Assembly (NCBI GenBank): GCA_016125005.1
Contig: WGMQ01000047.1
Coordinates: 1 to 64,000, forward strand
Source: a bacterium
GTDB taxonomy: Bacteria; Sumerlaeota; Sumerlaeia; SLMS01
Direction: 5' to 3'
Length of the DNA stretch: 64,000 nucleotides
The notes under the pieces are model-generated. The model had not been told where the DNA came from. It made no database searches and saw only the letters and a list, made by a program, of their open reading frames with translations. Made by a program: the position numbers and the translations under genes. Below, piece after piece: positions 55,977 to 63,725 of the stretch (position 1 is the stretch's first letter; each line of letters opens with the position of its first letter).

Positions 55977-56392
55977 GTCGCACAAAGCCAGGCCAAGCGC
56001 GAGAAAAAGAGCCAGCAGGGGCGTTGGCGCGTGAAATCGCCCACGGCCTTCGGGCTGCCCTCGAAGTGACGCGGGGAGAGTCGGCTGCGGCGCGCATCAC
56101 CCATCTGGAGCTTCCAGAGCCTGCCCCCGAGTATGGTAACTCTGACGTGCAGCGCGAGCGTCATCGGATGGGTCTGAGCCAAAGTGCCTTTGCGAGAATC
56201 ATGAATATCTCCAGCAAGACGGTTGAAGCCTGGGAGGCGGGGACGAAGAAACCAGGGCCTCCGTCGCGGCGTCTCTTGCAGATTCTGAGCGACGTGGAAA
56301 CCCTCAAGATCGTTGCCCGGCAGGCGGGCTTCGATCTCATCCCGGCGGCCAAACGAGAACCGCAGCCTGCTCGCGCCGGTTCCAAGAAGTAG
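55973..56392 (+). CDS. HTH (XRE) antitoxin, HigA/NadS-type
   Basis: A 139-residue protein with a helix-turn-helix at about 85-125: ERHRMGLSQSAFARIMNISSKTVEAWEAGTKKPGPPSRRLLQIL. This is the XRE-type DNA-binding domain used for autoregulation. The N-terminal ~80 residues, with a Lys/Arg/Ala-rich start, probably bind the toxin. The ATG overlaps the toxin stop (ATGA). It ends directly against a convergent membrane-protein gene. Confidence 0.85.
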   Translation: MSRTKPGQAREKEPAGALAREIAHGLRAALEVTRGESAAARITHLELPEPAPEYGNSDVQRERHRMGLSQSAFARIMNISSKTVEAWEAGTKKPGPPSRRLLQILSDVETLKIVARQAGFDLIPAAKREPQPARAGSKK

Positions 56393-58678
56393 TTATCTGA
56401 CTCGCCTTCTGTTGCCCAAGACAAACCCCGCCAGCCCAAATCCCAGCGCCGTCAGGAACAAACCTGCGCGGTAGCTGAACGGGCGATAGAGCAGCAGCCA
56501 GCCCGGTCCCGATTCGGTGCTCACCTGACGCGACGCGGGTCCGGGAAGCACGCCGTGAACCGCTGAGATGAACTCGATCGGTGCCGTCGAGCCATCGCCC
56601 GATTCCACGACCCAGCCACGATACCATCCGAGTGCGATCAGTCCTTCGCGCATCGAGGTTCCCGGCGGGCTGTCTATACGGATGCTGTTCACGGTCGGGA
56701 GTGTCGTCGTCAGCCGCGGTGCGGCAAGCCACTGCGGCCGATCCAGCTGCCCGAAGGAGACCTGCTCGGTGGCATAGCCGGTGAGCGGCTCGCCGCCGCG
56801 CCAGAAGGGGCCGTCGATGCGGCTGAAGTCGATGTCGCCGGTGCCCTCGCGGAAGAACGCGGCCCCCTTTGCCAGCGGATTGCGGAAGGCGGGCGCCCCG
56901 GGGAGCGACGCCGCCTCGTCTGGCGGGAACGCGTTCGGGTCCACGGGCAATTCGGCGAAGATGTGCGACACGCCGAGCAGCGCCAGCAGCTCCGCGTCGG
57001 GCTGGAACTGACGGAAGTTGCGGTTGAAGGCGTGCTGGAAATCCTTGAAGCGGGCCGTCGGCACCAGCCCCTCCTCGTAGCCATCCACCATCGGGACGCG
57101 GGCCATCACGTTGAGATGCGGCTGAAGGGACGCGGCGCGCCAGGTGATCGGATTGCCCCGTCCAAAGGTCGTCTCCAGATGGCGTTCGCGCACCAGCGAA
57201 TCGTCGTCAGAAAGCGTGAGGCGCGTTCCCCGGTCGTCGAGCGAGGCCTCTGGCCGCGTCACCGTGTTCAGAACCAGAAGCGGCTCCTCCACCTCGGCCG
57301 GGTAGTTAAACTTCTCCTTCCGTGCGGGGAGCCAGAGTGCTGTATAGACAACCAGACCCACCGCCACGGCGACATGAATCCGCCGCGATGCCGCGCGTGA
57401 CAACAACCAGTCGAAACCGAAGGCCGCCATCGTGACCAACGCGAACGAGCCCAGCAGGATGATGCGGGCGGGAACGCGAAAGCCCTGCGCAGGCGGGAGG
57501 ATGCCAAGGAAAAGCTCGTGCAGCGAGTAGCCGGGCTGGGGGAATTCGGTGAAGTCGAGCGCCAGGATGCGCCGCGGGTCCGTGTTTCCGCCGAGCGCCA
57601 GCGCCGCGAAGAGAACGTATAGACAGGCCAGCCCCAGGGCCGCGCGGCGACGCCGTGTGTCAGCAAATGCGAGAAGAGCCAGCACCAAGACCGGGACACC
57701 GACATGGACGCCGTACTCCCCGAAGGCCCGCCGGTTCCATCCTGGATTACCCGCCTCGTCGAGCACAGGATTGCCGTCCGCATCCTTGAGGAAATAGCCG
57801 TCGCGAAAGCTCCCCTCGCGATGCGGGATCAAGTGCGTCAGGAGCACGTCCGGCGGCATGCTGAACGAGATCGCATAGAGCGGGTCGCGGAACTGGCGCC
57901 GCGAGTCCTTGTTCAGCTCCAGCGTCGGCAGCAACTGCACCGCGACGAGCAATCCCGTGAGCACACCCGCCAGCGCCACGCCACTGGCTGTCCTCAGCAA
58001 CCAGGCACGGTCGCGACGATGCTTCGCCAGCGCGTATAGACCAAGCAACGCCATCAGCAAATGGCCATAGAAGGCCTCCTGTGGATGCCCCGTGAGGAAC
58101 TGCAACGCCGAGCAACCCGCGTAGGAGAGCGCAAAGGCCCGTATAGACAAGCGCCTCAGCAGGAACAGCCAGCCGAGCGCCGTCAGCAGCGGTATATACG
58201 AAGCTGCCGCCACCTGGTTGATGTGTTCCTGATGCCCCCAGAACCACGCCACGCAAGGGAAGACTCCGCCCAGCACAACCGATGGCCACCGCGTGCATCC
58301 CAGTGCCACGCGCAGCCAAACCCACGTCCCCACCGCGGCCAGCGAAAGGTGCAGCAGGTTGCCGATGTTCATTGCCATGTGCGGAGGCAGGAACCCGTAA
58401 AGCAGCCAGTCGGGTGGATACAGGACCGCGTGCTGGAGCGAGGCTAGCAACGGTGCTCCCATGAACGACCAGGGATTCCAAAGCGGCACGACGCCGCGGT
58501 GGAAGATCGACTCGGTGAGGAGGAACTTCACGGGCCAGAAAAGATTCGCCGCGTCGCCGCCCGACTGCATGGCATCGAGCCTCAGCAGTGGCGCATAAAA
58601 CACCACCGCCAGCAACGCGCAGGCGACAGCTTCAAAGCGGCGGATCGGCTCCGCATGGGACGGGGAAATGGCTTCCAC
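56393..58678 (-). CDS. YfhO-like polytopic membrane protein
   Basis: About 761 residues. The N-terminal ~500 residues contain about 11-13 hydrophobic segments (for example ALLAVVFYAPLLRLD, VVLGGVFPCVAWFWGH). A large outer loop with conserved NLFWPVKFLLTESIFHRGVVPLWNPWSFMGAPLLASLQH is typical of YfhO/GT-C-like proteins. A globular extracytoplasmic region and a final membrane segment follow. YfhO proteins are thought to help glycosylate lipoteichoic acid or other lipid-linked polymers in Gram-positives; here the role is open. The start is GTG with GGAGG five bases upstream. The gene has five copies of the octamer GTCTATAC/GTATAGAC. Confidence 0.8.
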   Translation of the reverse strand: MEAISPSHAEPIRRFEAVACALLAVVFYAPLLRLDAMQSGGDAANLFWPVKFLLTESIFHRGVVPLWNPWSFMGAPLLASLQHAVLYPPDWLLYGFLPPHMAMNIGNLLHLSLAAVGTWVWLRVALGCTRWPSVVLGGVFPCVAWFWGHQEHINQVAAASYIPLLTALGWLFLLRRLSIRAFALSYAGCSALQFLTGHPQEAFYGHLLMALLGLYALAKHRRDRAWLLRTASGVALAGVLTGLLVAVQLLPTLELNKDSRRQFRDPLYAISFSMPPDVLLTHLIPHREGSFRDGYFLKDADGNPVLDEAGNPGWNRRAFGEYGVHVGVPVLVLALLAFADTRRRRAALGLACLYVLFAALALGGNTDPRRILALDFTEFPQPGYSLHELFLGILPPAQGFRVPARIILLGSFALVTMAAFGFDWLLSRAASRRIHVAVAVGLVVYTALWLPARKEKFNYPAEVEEPLLVLNTVTRPEASLDDRGTRLTLSDDDSLVRERHLETTFGRGNPITWRAASLQPHLNVMARVPMVDGYEEGLVPTARFKDFQHAFNRNFRQFQPDAELLALLGVSHIFAELPVDPNAFPPDEAASLPGAPAFRNPLAKGAAFFREGTGDIDFSRIDGPFWRGGEPLTGYATEQVSFGQLDRPQWLAAPRLTTTLPTVNSIRIDSPPGTSMREGLIALGWYRGWVVESGDGSTAPIEFISAVHGVLPGPASRQVSTESGPGWLLLYRPFSYRAGLFLTALGFGLAGFVLGNRRRVR

Positions 58679-58807
58679 AGTGGCCTCCAACGCGAATCCA
58701 CCCCGAAGTGTAGCCGCGGCGCAATGGCAGGGCGCACGATTCGCATGGAAGTTACAGCCGAATCTATGCTGCACTCCCTTCGGCGGCTGTGCGGAGGACC
58801 GTCGAGC

Positions 58808-59422
58808 ATGAGAGAACTGACAGTGCGGGCCTTCACCCTCATCGAGCTACTACTTGTAGTCGCCATCATTGCGATCCTGGCCGCGATTGCTGTTCCCAAC
58901 TTTCTGGAGGCCCGCACGCGTGCTGCAGTGGCCCGCAGTCAGGCGGACATGCGCACGATGGCGACGGCGCTCGAGGCGTACTGGGTGGACTGGGCCTGGG
59001 CGCCGTACCACGGCGAGGTACTGGCAAGCGGGGTCGTCAACAGCCCCGCCAAAGCCGCCGGAATTGGCACCGTCGAGTTCGCCCCCGGCTACCCCATCAC
59101 CACGCCGGTAGCCTACCTGACAGCCATTCCTCGCGATCCCCTGCTAAAGCCCGGTGGGCCAGACGATCTCCGCGTCTATGGCTACATCCAGAGCCGACTC
59201 ATGAAGAACATCCTGTTGGGGCGCGGCCTCACGGACTCCGCCAATGCCATCGAGCCGACCTACGGCGGCTGGCGTCTATACGCCGCAGGCCCCGATGGCG
59301 ACAAGGGACCGGACGCCAAGACCAATGTCCTCTACGATCCCACCAACGGAACGCTAAGCGACGGCGATCTGGTTCGCACCCAGAAGCAACCGGTCCTTAC
59401 GACGCCCCGGGACGAACAGTAG
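58808..59422 (+). CDS. Type IV pilin / type II secretion pseudopilin-like protein
   Basis: A 204-residue protein. The prepilin segment is RAFTLIELLLVVAIIAILAAIAVPNFLEA, with a short basic leader and a Phe as first residue of the mature pilin, followed by Glu at position 5 (FTLIE). A ~150-residue globular end with DPLLKPGGPDDLRVYGYI and DGDKGPDAKTNVLYDPTNGT resembles GspG-like pseudopilins with Asp-rich loops. The ATG at 58808 has GGAGG ten bases upstream. It could be assembled by the ATPase at 53626, but the genes are not linked. Confidence 0.85.
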   Translation: MRELTVRAFTLIELLLVVAIIAILAAIAVPNFLEARTRAAVARSQADMRTMATALEAYWVDWAWAPYHGEVLASGVVNSPAKAAGIGTVEFAPGYPITTPVAYLTAIPRDPLLKPGGPDDLRVYGYIQSRLMKNILLGRGLTDSANAIEPTYGGWRLYAAGPDGDKGPDAKTNVLYDPTNGTLSDGDLVRTQKQPVLTTPRDEQ

Positions 59423-59423
59423 T

Positions 59424-59451
59424 CCGCCGCCGCGGGGGAGCGCGGCGGCGG
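59424..59451 (+). terminator. GC-rich hairpin after the pilin gene
   Basis: Stem CCGCCGCCGCG / CGCGGCGGCGG begins two bases after the stop; only a weak T stretch follows. Confidence 0.55.
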
Positions 59452-59486
59452 TTGCACAGGAGAGAGGATTGAGGATGAAGCCTTGG

Positions 59487-60269
59487 TTACTTCTCGATCA
59501 CGGTCGCCTGAAGACGCCCTGAGCCAGAGCCCGCACCCTGGTTGATTCGGGGGATGGTGATGGTCACGTCGTCCCCTTCGCGCTTCGTCACGGCCTTCGC
59601 GACGTCCGCGTCGCTCGGAAGCGAAACCGCGTTGCTGAAGCTGCTCACGCTTTCCGATCGCGAGACATTTCCAGAGGGGTCTCGGTTTTCGGTGGTGCGC
59701 CGCTGCTGGCCGGAAAGCGTCACCGAGTCAGAGTTGATTTGGACCTCGAGCTTCCCCTTCTCGACACCGGGGACCGACGCCTTGATAATGTAGCTGTCAG
59801 GTGTCTCGCTCATCGTGACCGACGGGCCGCTTCCGCCCACAACGCCGAAGGAGAATCCGGCTCCCGGCCCCATGTTCTGAAGCATCCGGTTCTGCAGGGC
59901 GCGCATCTGGCTGATTCCCGAGATCGGATCCCAGGCATTGCTGAAGAACGGGTCGTTTCGGAAGAATGAATCGAACGGATCACTGCCCGCCGAGGCACCG
60001 GCGCTGGCGTTGCCGTTCGGGTCGTTGTAGATGACAGATGCCGCGTCGGCATCACGGAGCGCCGTGCGAAGTTCTTCCATTGCCTTGCGGACTTCCGGGT
60101 CGCGGCGGAGTTCGGCGGAGCGAAGAATTTCCTCTGCCTTCTGGAGCGTGCGTGCGGCTTCTTCAGGACTGGTGGCGGGCGACTGCTCTCCGGCTCGAAC
60201 ACCGATGCTGATGATCGTGGCCATCGCGAGACCCACCACCACGGCAATCGACTTCTTGTGAATGGTCAT
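59487..60269 (-). CDS. Hsp20/alpha-crystallin-type protein with signal peptide
   Basis: A 260-residue protein. An N-terminal signal peptide (about 1-26, ending in GVRA) is unusual for this family. A helical region (TLQKAEEILRSAELRRDPEVRKAMEELRTALRDA) and a Gly/Ser/Phe-rich linker follow. The alpha-crystallin domain is at about 150-242 (PSVTMSETPDSYIIKASVPGVEKGKLEVQINSDSVTLSGQQRR ... LPSDADVAKAVTKREGDDVTITIPR), with an I-x-I-like ITIPRI near the end. Probably a periplasmic holdase. A stable hairpin lies just before its ribosome-binding site. Confidence 0.8.
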   Translation of the reverse strand: MTIHKKSIAVVVGLAMATIISIGVRAGEQSPATSPEEAARTLQKAEEILRSAELRRDPEVRKAMEELRTALRDADAASVIYNDPNGNASAGASAGSDPFDSFFRNDPFFSNAWDPISGISQMRALQNRMLQNMGPGAGFSFGVVGGSGPSVTMSETPDSYIIKASVPGVEKGKLEVQINSDSVTLSGQQRRTTENRDPSGNVSRSESVSSFSNAVSLPSDADVAKAVTKREGDDVTITIPRINQGAGSGSGRLQATVIEK

Positions 60270-60289
60270 GGTGGCAACCTCTCGTTGGA

Positions 60290-60318
60290 ACTCGGGGGTG
60301 TTCCTGCTGCCCCCGAGT
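60290..60318 (-). other. Hairpin in the leader of the Hsp20-like gene
   Basis: ACTCGGGGG (60290-60298) pairs with CCCCCGAGT (60310-60318). It is 20 bases from the start codon, upstream of the GAGAGG ribosome-binding site. It could be a GT2-gene terminator without a T-tract, or a leader structure. Confidence 0.4.
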
Positions 60319-60355
60319 ATCAGAGACCCGGGCAATCGGCATGATGGTTTGGTCG

Positions 60356-61375
60356 TCACGCGACGCCGAAGAAGTCGACCCCCTCGCGATAACCCCGCTC
60401 GGCCAGCAACCCGCGGATGCGACCGCGCGCCCCGTCGCTCCCCGCGGCAGCGAGCTGAATCGGCGACGAATCGCCGGCCGGTTGGATCGCATCGATGCCC
60501 AACACTGGCACGCCGCCGATGCGCGACCCAATGCGCCGAGGATGCACGTCGATGAAGGCATGAATCGTCACGCCCTCCGACGCGAGCAACCGCGCCAATG
60601 CCTTCCCCGTGGGACCTCCGCCGGAGAGCACCACGCCTCTCTCCCGCACGGCCGGGAGCCGTGCCAGGTGATGCGCCTTGCAGGCGAGGAATTGCTCCAG
60701 CGAGTAGCGCCCATCGGTTCGCGAAAGACGTCCCGGCGAATCGCGCCATTCCAGCAGCGTTTCCTCCACCTTGCCGATGCGCCAGCCACCTGCTAGCACC
60801 CGCAACCACAGGTCGTGGTCCTCCGCCCACGGCATGTCGCGATAGCCGCCGAGGTCGCGCAACGCCTCGCGGCGCATCATGACACTCGGGTGCGCCACCG
60901 GGCTTTCAATGAACCGCGCCGCGGCGATTTCCTCCGGGGTCACCACCGAGTTCAGCCACTCCACATAGCGCCGCATCCCCGCGTTGTCCGGCACTTCTCC
61001 GAAGAGACGGACCAGACACGATACCACGGCGAGTGTCGGGTCCGCCTCCAGCATCGCAAGCTGCCGAGCAAGTCGCTCCGGCGCGCAGCGATCATCCGCA
61101 TCCATGCGCGCTAGGAACGACGCCGAGGCCCATTCCACGCCCTTGTTCAGCGCATAGACAATGCCGTGACCCACAGATTCACGCAGCACGCGCACGCGAC
61201 TGTTGCGCGCTGTATAGACAGCCACTGTGGCGCTGGTGTCGTCCGTCGATCCATCGTCCACCACGATGATTTCGATGTCGCGAAGAGTCTGCGCCAGCAG
61301 CGAATCCAGCGCTTCTGCGATGGTCGCCGCGCCGTCCCGAACTGGCAGGATGACACTGACTAGCGGAGCCCCCAC
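60356..61375 (-). CDS. GT2 glycosyltransferase with C-terminal Rossmann-like domain
   Basis: A 339-residue protein. The GT2 part has PLVSVILPVRDGAATIAEALDSLLAQTLRDIEIIVVDDGSTDDT, the DxD-like ARMDADDRCAPERLARQ and EDHDLWLRVLAGGWRIGKVEETLLEWRDSPGRLSR. The last ~100 residues have GVVLSGGGPTGKALARLLASEGVTIHAFIDVHPRRIGSRIGGVPVLG, a nucleotide-binding pattern found fused to some sugar-modifying enzymes. It may act in cell-surface glycan synthesis. The GTG start lies two bases after the stop of the kinase-like gene, so both are probably co-translated. Confidence 0.85.
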   Translation of the reverse strand: MGAPLVSVILPVRDGAATIAEALDSLLAQTLRDIEIIVVDDGSTDDTSATVAVYTARNSRVRVLRESVGHGIVYALNKGVEWASASFLARMDADDRCAPERLARQLAMLEADPTLAVVSCLVRLFGEVPDNAGMRRYVEWLNSVVTPEEIAAARFIESPVAHPSVMMRREALRDLGGYRDMPWAEDHDLWLRVLAGGWRIGKVEETLLEWRDSPGRLSRTDGRYSLEQFLACKAHHLARLPAVRERGVVLSGGGPTGKALARLLASEGVTIHAFIDVHPRRIGSRIGGVPVLGIDAIQPAGDSSPIQLAAAGSDGARGRIRGLLAERGYREGVDFFGVA

Positions 61376-61377
61376 GG

Positions 61378-62208
61378 TCAGTGACGCGCGCCGTTGCGGA
61401 GCGCCTCCGCATGGATGGGCGCCGCGTCAAATCCCCACTGTCCCGTCGGGTCGTAGATGGCGATGAACTCCTTGAGTTGCTCAAGGGTCAGCCCCGACTT
61501 GAGCAGCGACTCGGTCAATTGCAGCAACGCCCGCAGCCGCGCCGGTCGCTTCACTGGTTCGCCCACTCGCGATCCATCCAGGTCGATCAGCGCCCAGGCC
61601 GACAGGTCCTCCCACACGCCAACGCGCGTCTGATCGAAGTAGACGTGATCGCTCCGATAGTCGGCGTGATAGATGTCCAGATCGTGGAGACGCCGCGTGA
61701 ACGCCGCCAGGCTCTTCCACTCGCGATCGTAGCGTTTGTGCTCCTTGAAGAACGCCTTCGCCTCGCGCCACGACGGCTCCAGCGCCCGGGTCGCGAGGAA
61801 CACCGCGGCGCACCCCACCGAAGGATCGAATGCCTCGCCATAGAAGAGCGGCTTCGGCACCCAGACACCCGCCGCCCCGATGGCCCGCGCCAGGTTCCAT
61901 TCGCGCCACTCCTTGCTCGGCCGCACAAGCGCCTGCAATCGGTCGACGAATGAACGGCGCAGGCTGCGCTTGAAGTAGATTCGCTCGTCGCGCCCTCCCA
62001 CCGCCACCGTCATTCCCACCACGGTCCGCGCGCTCGAAACCTTCGCCACATGCCAGTCGGGAAAATCCTGCGGCGTGCGTCGGAGCTGCTTCCACGGCAA
62101 CGCCAGCGGGTCCAGCGACTCATAGCCCGGCTCCACCACGCGCACGCGGTACGGACCTTCAGAGCTCTTGGATGGTCGAGGATTCGGGACGGAAGAGGGC
62201 ACTTTCAA
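61378..62208 (-). CDS. Kdo/heptose-kinase-like (lipopolysaccharide kinase) protein
   Basis: About 276 residues. VGGRDERIYFKRSLRRSF supplies the nucleotide-binding lysine. The catalytic-loop-like HDLDIYHADYRSDHVYFDQ and the DFG-like ALIDLDGSRVGEP resemble the protein-kinase fold of Kdo and heptose kinases (WaaP/InaA/KdkA group). The start is not fixed: TTG at 62208 and GTG at 62202 are candidates, both without a good Shine-Dalgarno. It probably phosphorylates the lipid A-Kdo/heptose core; the exact sugar is inference. Confidence 0.75.
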   Translation of the reverse strand: MKVPSSVPNPRPSKSSEGPYRVRVVEPGYESLDPLALPWKQLRRTPQDFPDWHVAKVSSARTVVGMTVAVGGRDERIYFKRSLRRSFVDRLQALVRPSKEWREWNLARAIGAAGVWVPKPLFYGEAFDPSVGCAAVFLATRALEPSWREAKAFFKEHKRYDREWKSLAAFTRRLHDLDIYHADYRSDHVYFDQTRVGVWEDLSAWALIDLDGSRVGEPVKRPARLRALLQLTESLLKSGLTLEQLKEFIAIYDPTGQWGFDAAPIHAEALRNGARH

Positions 62209-62285
62209 GACACACCGCGCTGGGATCGACGTCGACCAAGCAGAGCAGGGCGAGCACGCGCAATGGAAACCGGGATGCCGAGGCG

Positions 62286-63410
62286 CTATTCGATCAACCC
62301 GGCCTGCCTCAGCAGCACCACGATCACATCGTCGCAGGCACCGGGGGCTTGCTTGTTCGCGCGGTTGGTCACCGCGAGCGCCCCCACTCCCTTCTCCGGC
62401 GCGATCCACACGACCGCGTACCACATGGTGTTGCTCCCCGTCGCGGTCAGGACGCGCCCGCCCCACGGGCGCTCCGCCACCAGCCATCCGAAGGCCTCAT
62501 GGGTCCCAGGGACCGGCGTCTGCAACTTCATGATGCTGGCGGCCGACAGTCCCAGGCGCGGCTCCGCCTCGCGTCGCAGATGGACAGCGACGAACTTTCC
62601 CCAGTCCTCCAGCGAGCAATGTACGGTTCCCGCCGGTGCGATCGCGGGAGGGTTGTCGAGGAAGACAGGCACCGGACTCCATAGCCGCTCCGAGTGCCCC
62701 CACGGCTGTGTGACAGCGTCTGCTGCTCCCGGCGGACCGAACCCGGCGGTCGTCATCCCAAGTGGCTCGAACAGCTTCTTCCGCATCAGCTCCTCCCACT
62801 CGATGCCCGTGGCGCGTTCCGCCATGATGCCCGCAATCGCGAAGCCCGCGTTGGAGTAGACACTCTTCGTCCCGGGAGTCGCCGCCGGAGGCACCGCCAA
62901 CACCCCCGCAAAAAGCTTCTCGCGCTGGGCCTTCGGACTCATCTCGTGGGCCGTCCGCATCAGCTCGGCCCACAGCACCGGCGGCACGTCCCCAACAATC
63001 CCGCCGCGGTGGGTCAGCAACTGCTCCAACGTGACGTCCCGATAGACCGGCAGGATGCCATCTGCCATCTCGGGAAAGCTCTCCCCGATCGTCTGCTCGA
63101 ACCTGAGCTTCCCCTCCTCCACGAGGATGGCGATCACGGTGGCGGTCATGGCCTTGGTGCATGACCCGATATGGACGGAATCGCCGGGAAGCGCCACGTC
63201 CGGTGCCCCCTGCTTCCGCTGACCTGTCATCCCGACCGCCACCACTTCCGGCCCCTTGAGAAGCGCGCCGCCCAGGGCGATCATTCCGCGCCCTTTCCGG
63301 ATCGTTTCCAGCCGCTCCTCGAGTGCGCCGTCGCGCACAGGTGCCGCCGCCCCTAGGGACGTACACAACGCCACGAGGAGCGTCAGGAATAGAAAGCGTG
63401 AGCGAAGCAT
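62286..63410 (-). CDS. Secreted class C beta-lactamase-like serine hydrolase
   Basis: A 374-residue protein with a signal peptide (about 1-22). The catalytic SxxK is SCTKAM (about residue 82) and the YxN motif is YSN. The third motif is a T-G-S-N (TATGSNTMW) instead of the usual K-T-G/H-x-G. This pattern is common in the beta-lactamase/transpeptidase-like family that includes esterases and D-aminopeptidases, so a penicillinase is not implied. It is upstream of the kinase-like gene on the same strand. Confidence 0.87.
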   Translation of the reverse strand: MLRSRFLFLTLLVALCTSLGAAAPVRDGALEERLETIRKGRGMIALGGALLKGPEVVAVGMTGQRKQGAPDVALPGDSVHIGSCTKAMTATVIAILVEEGKLRFEQTIGESFPEMADGILPVYRDVTLEQLLTHRGGIVGDVPPVLWAELMRTAHEMSPKAQREKLFAGVLAVPPAATPGTKSVYSNAGFAIAGIMAERATGIEWEELMRKKLFEPLGMTTAGFGPPGAADAVTQPWGHSERLWSPVPVFLDNPPAIAPAGTVHCSLEDWGKFVAVHLRREAEPRLGLSAASIMKLQTPVPGTHEAFGWLVAERPWGGRVLTATGSNTMWYAVVWIAPEKGVGALAVTNRANKQAPGACDDVIVVLLRQAGLIE

Positions 63411-63725
63411 GGGGAAGTCCTCCGTTGAATCCGTGCGCCGACGGCTCGATTGTCGCAGACTCTATCGCCGTGCTTCTGTTTCATTCAGGCCGACGACGAA
63501 AATCCACTGAGACTTGTCGCCCCGCCCTGACCAATCTTGCGGAGGTTGCGGAATCGCCAGCCCCTGCTTCCTCCACACCCGAGTCGGCCGTGGCAAAGGA
63601 ACTGGCCAGCATCCGGGCGGCAGATCTGGAGAACTCAGGAATGCAGGATTCGGAGTTCGCCTCGATCCGCGCCGAGTTTGGAGACGGTGAGTGGTGAAAG
63701 AACGGAGGGATGGGCGCCCTCCGCA
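63411..63725. other. Gap between the hydrolase and the partial gene at the edge
   Basis: No convincing gene. A plus-strand open frame ending in TGA at 63697 has SIRA-type repeats (LASIRAADLENSGMQD / EFASIRAEFGDGEW), which may be a relic; it lacks a start with a ribosome-binding site. Confidence 0.35.

Noticed and set aside
62286-63410. Antibiotic-resistance beta-lactamase
   Set aside because: SxxK and YxN motifs are present but the third motif is T-G-S-N; the family also contains esterases and peptidases, so no resistance function is claimed.
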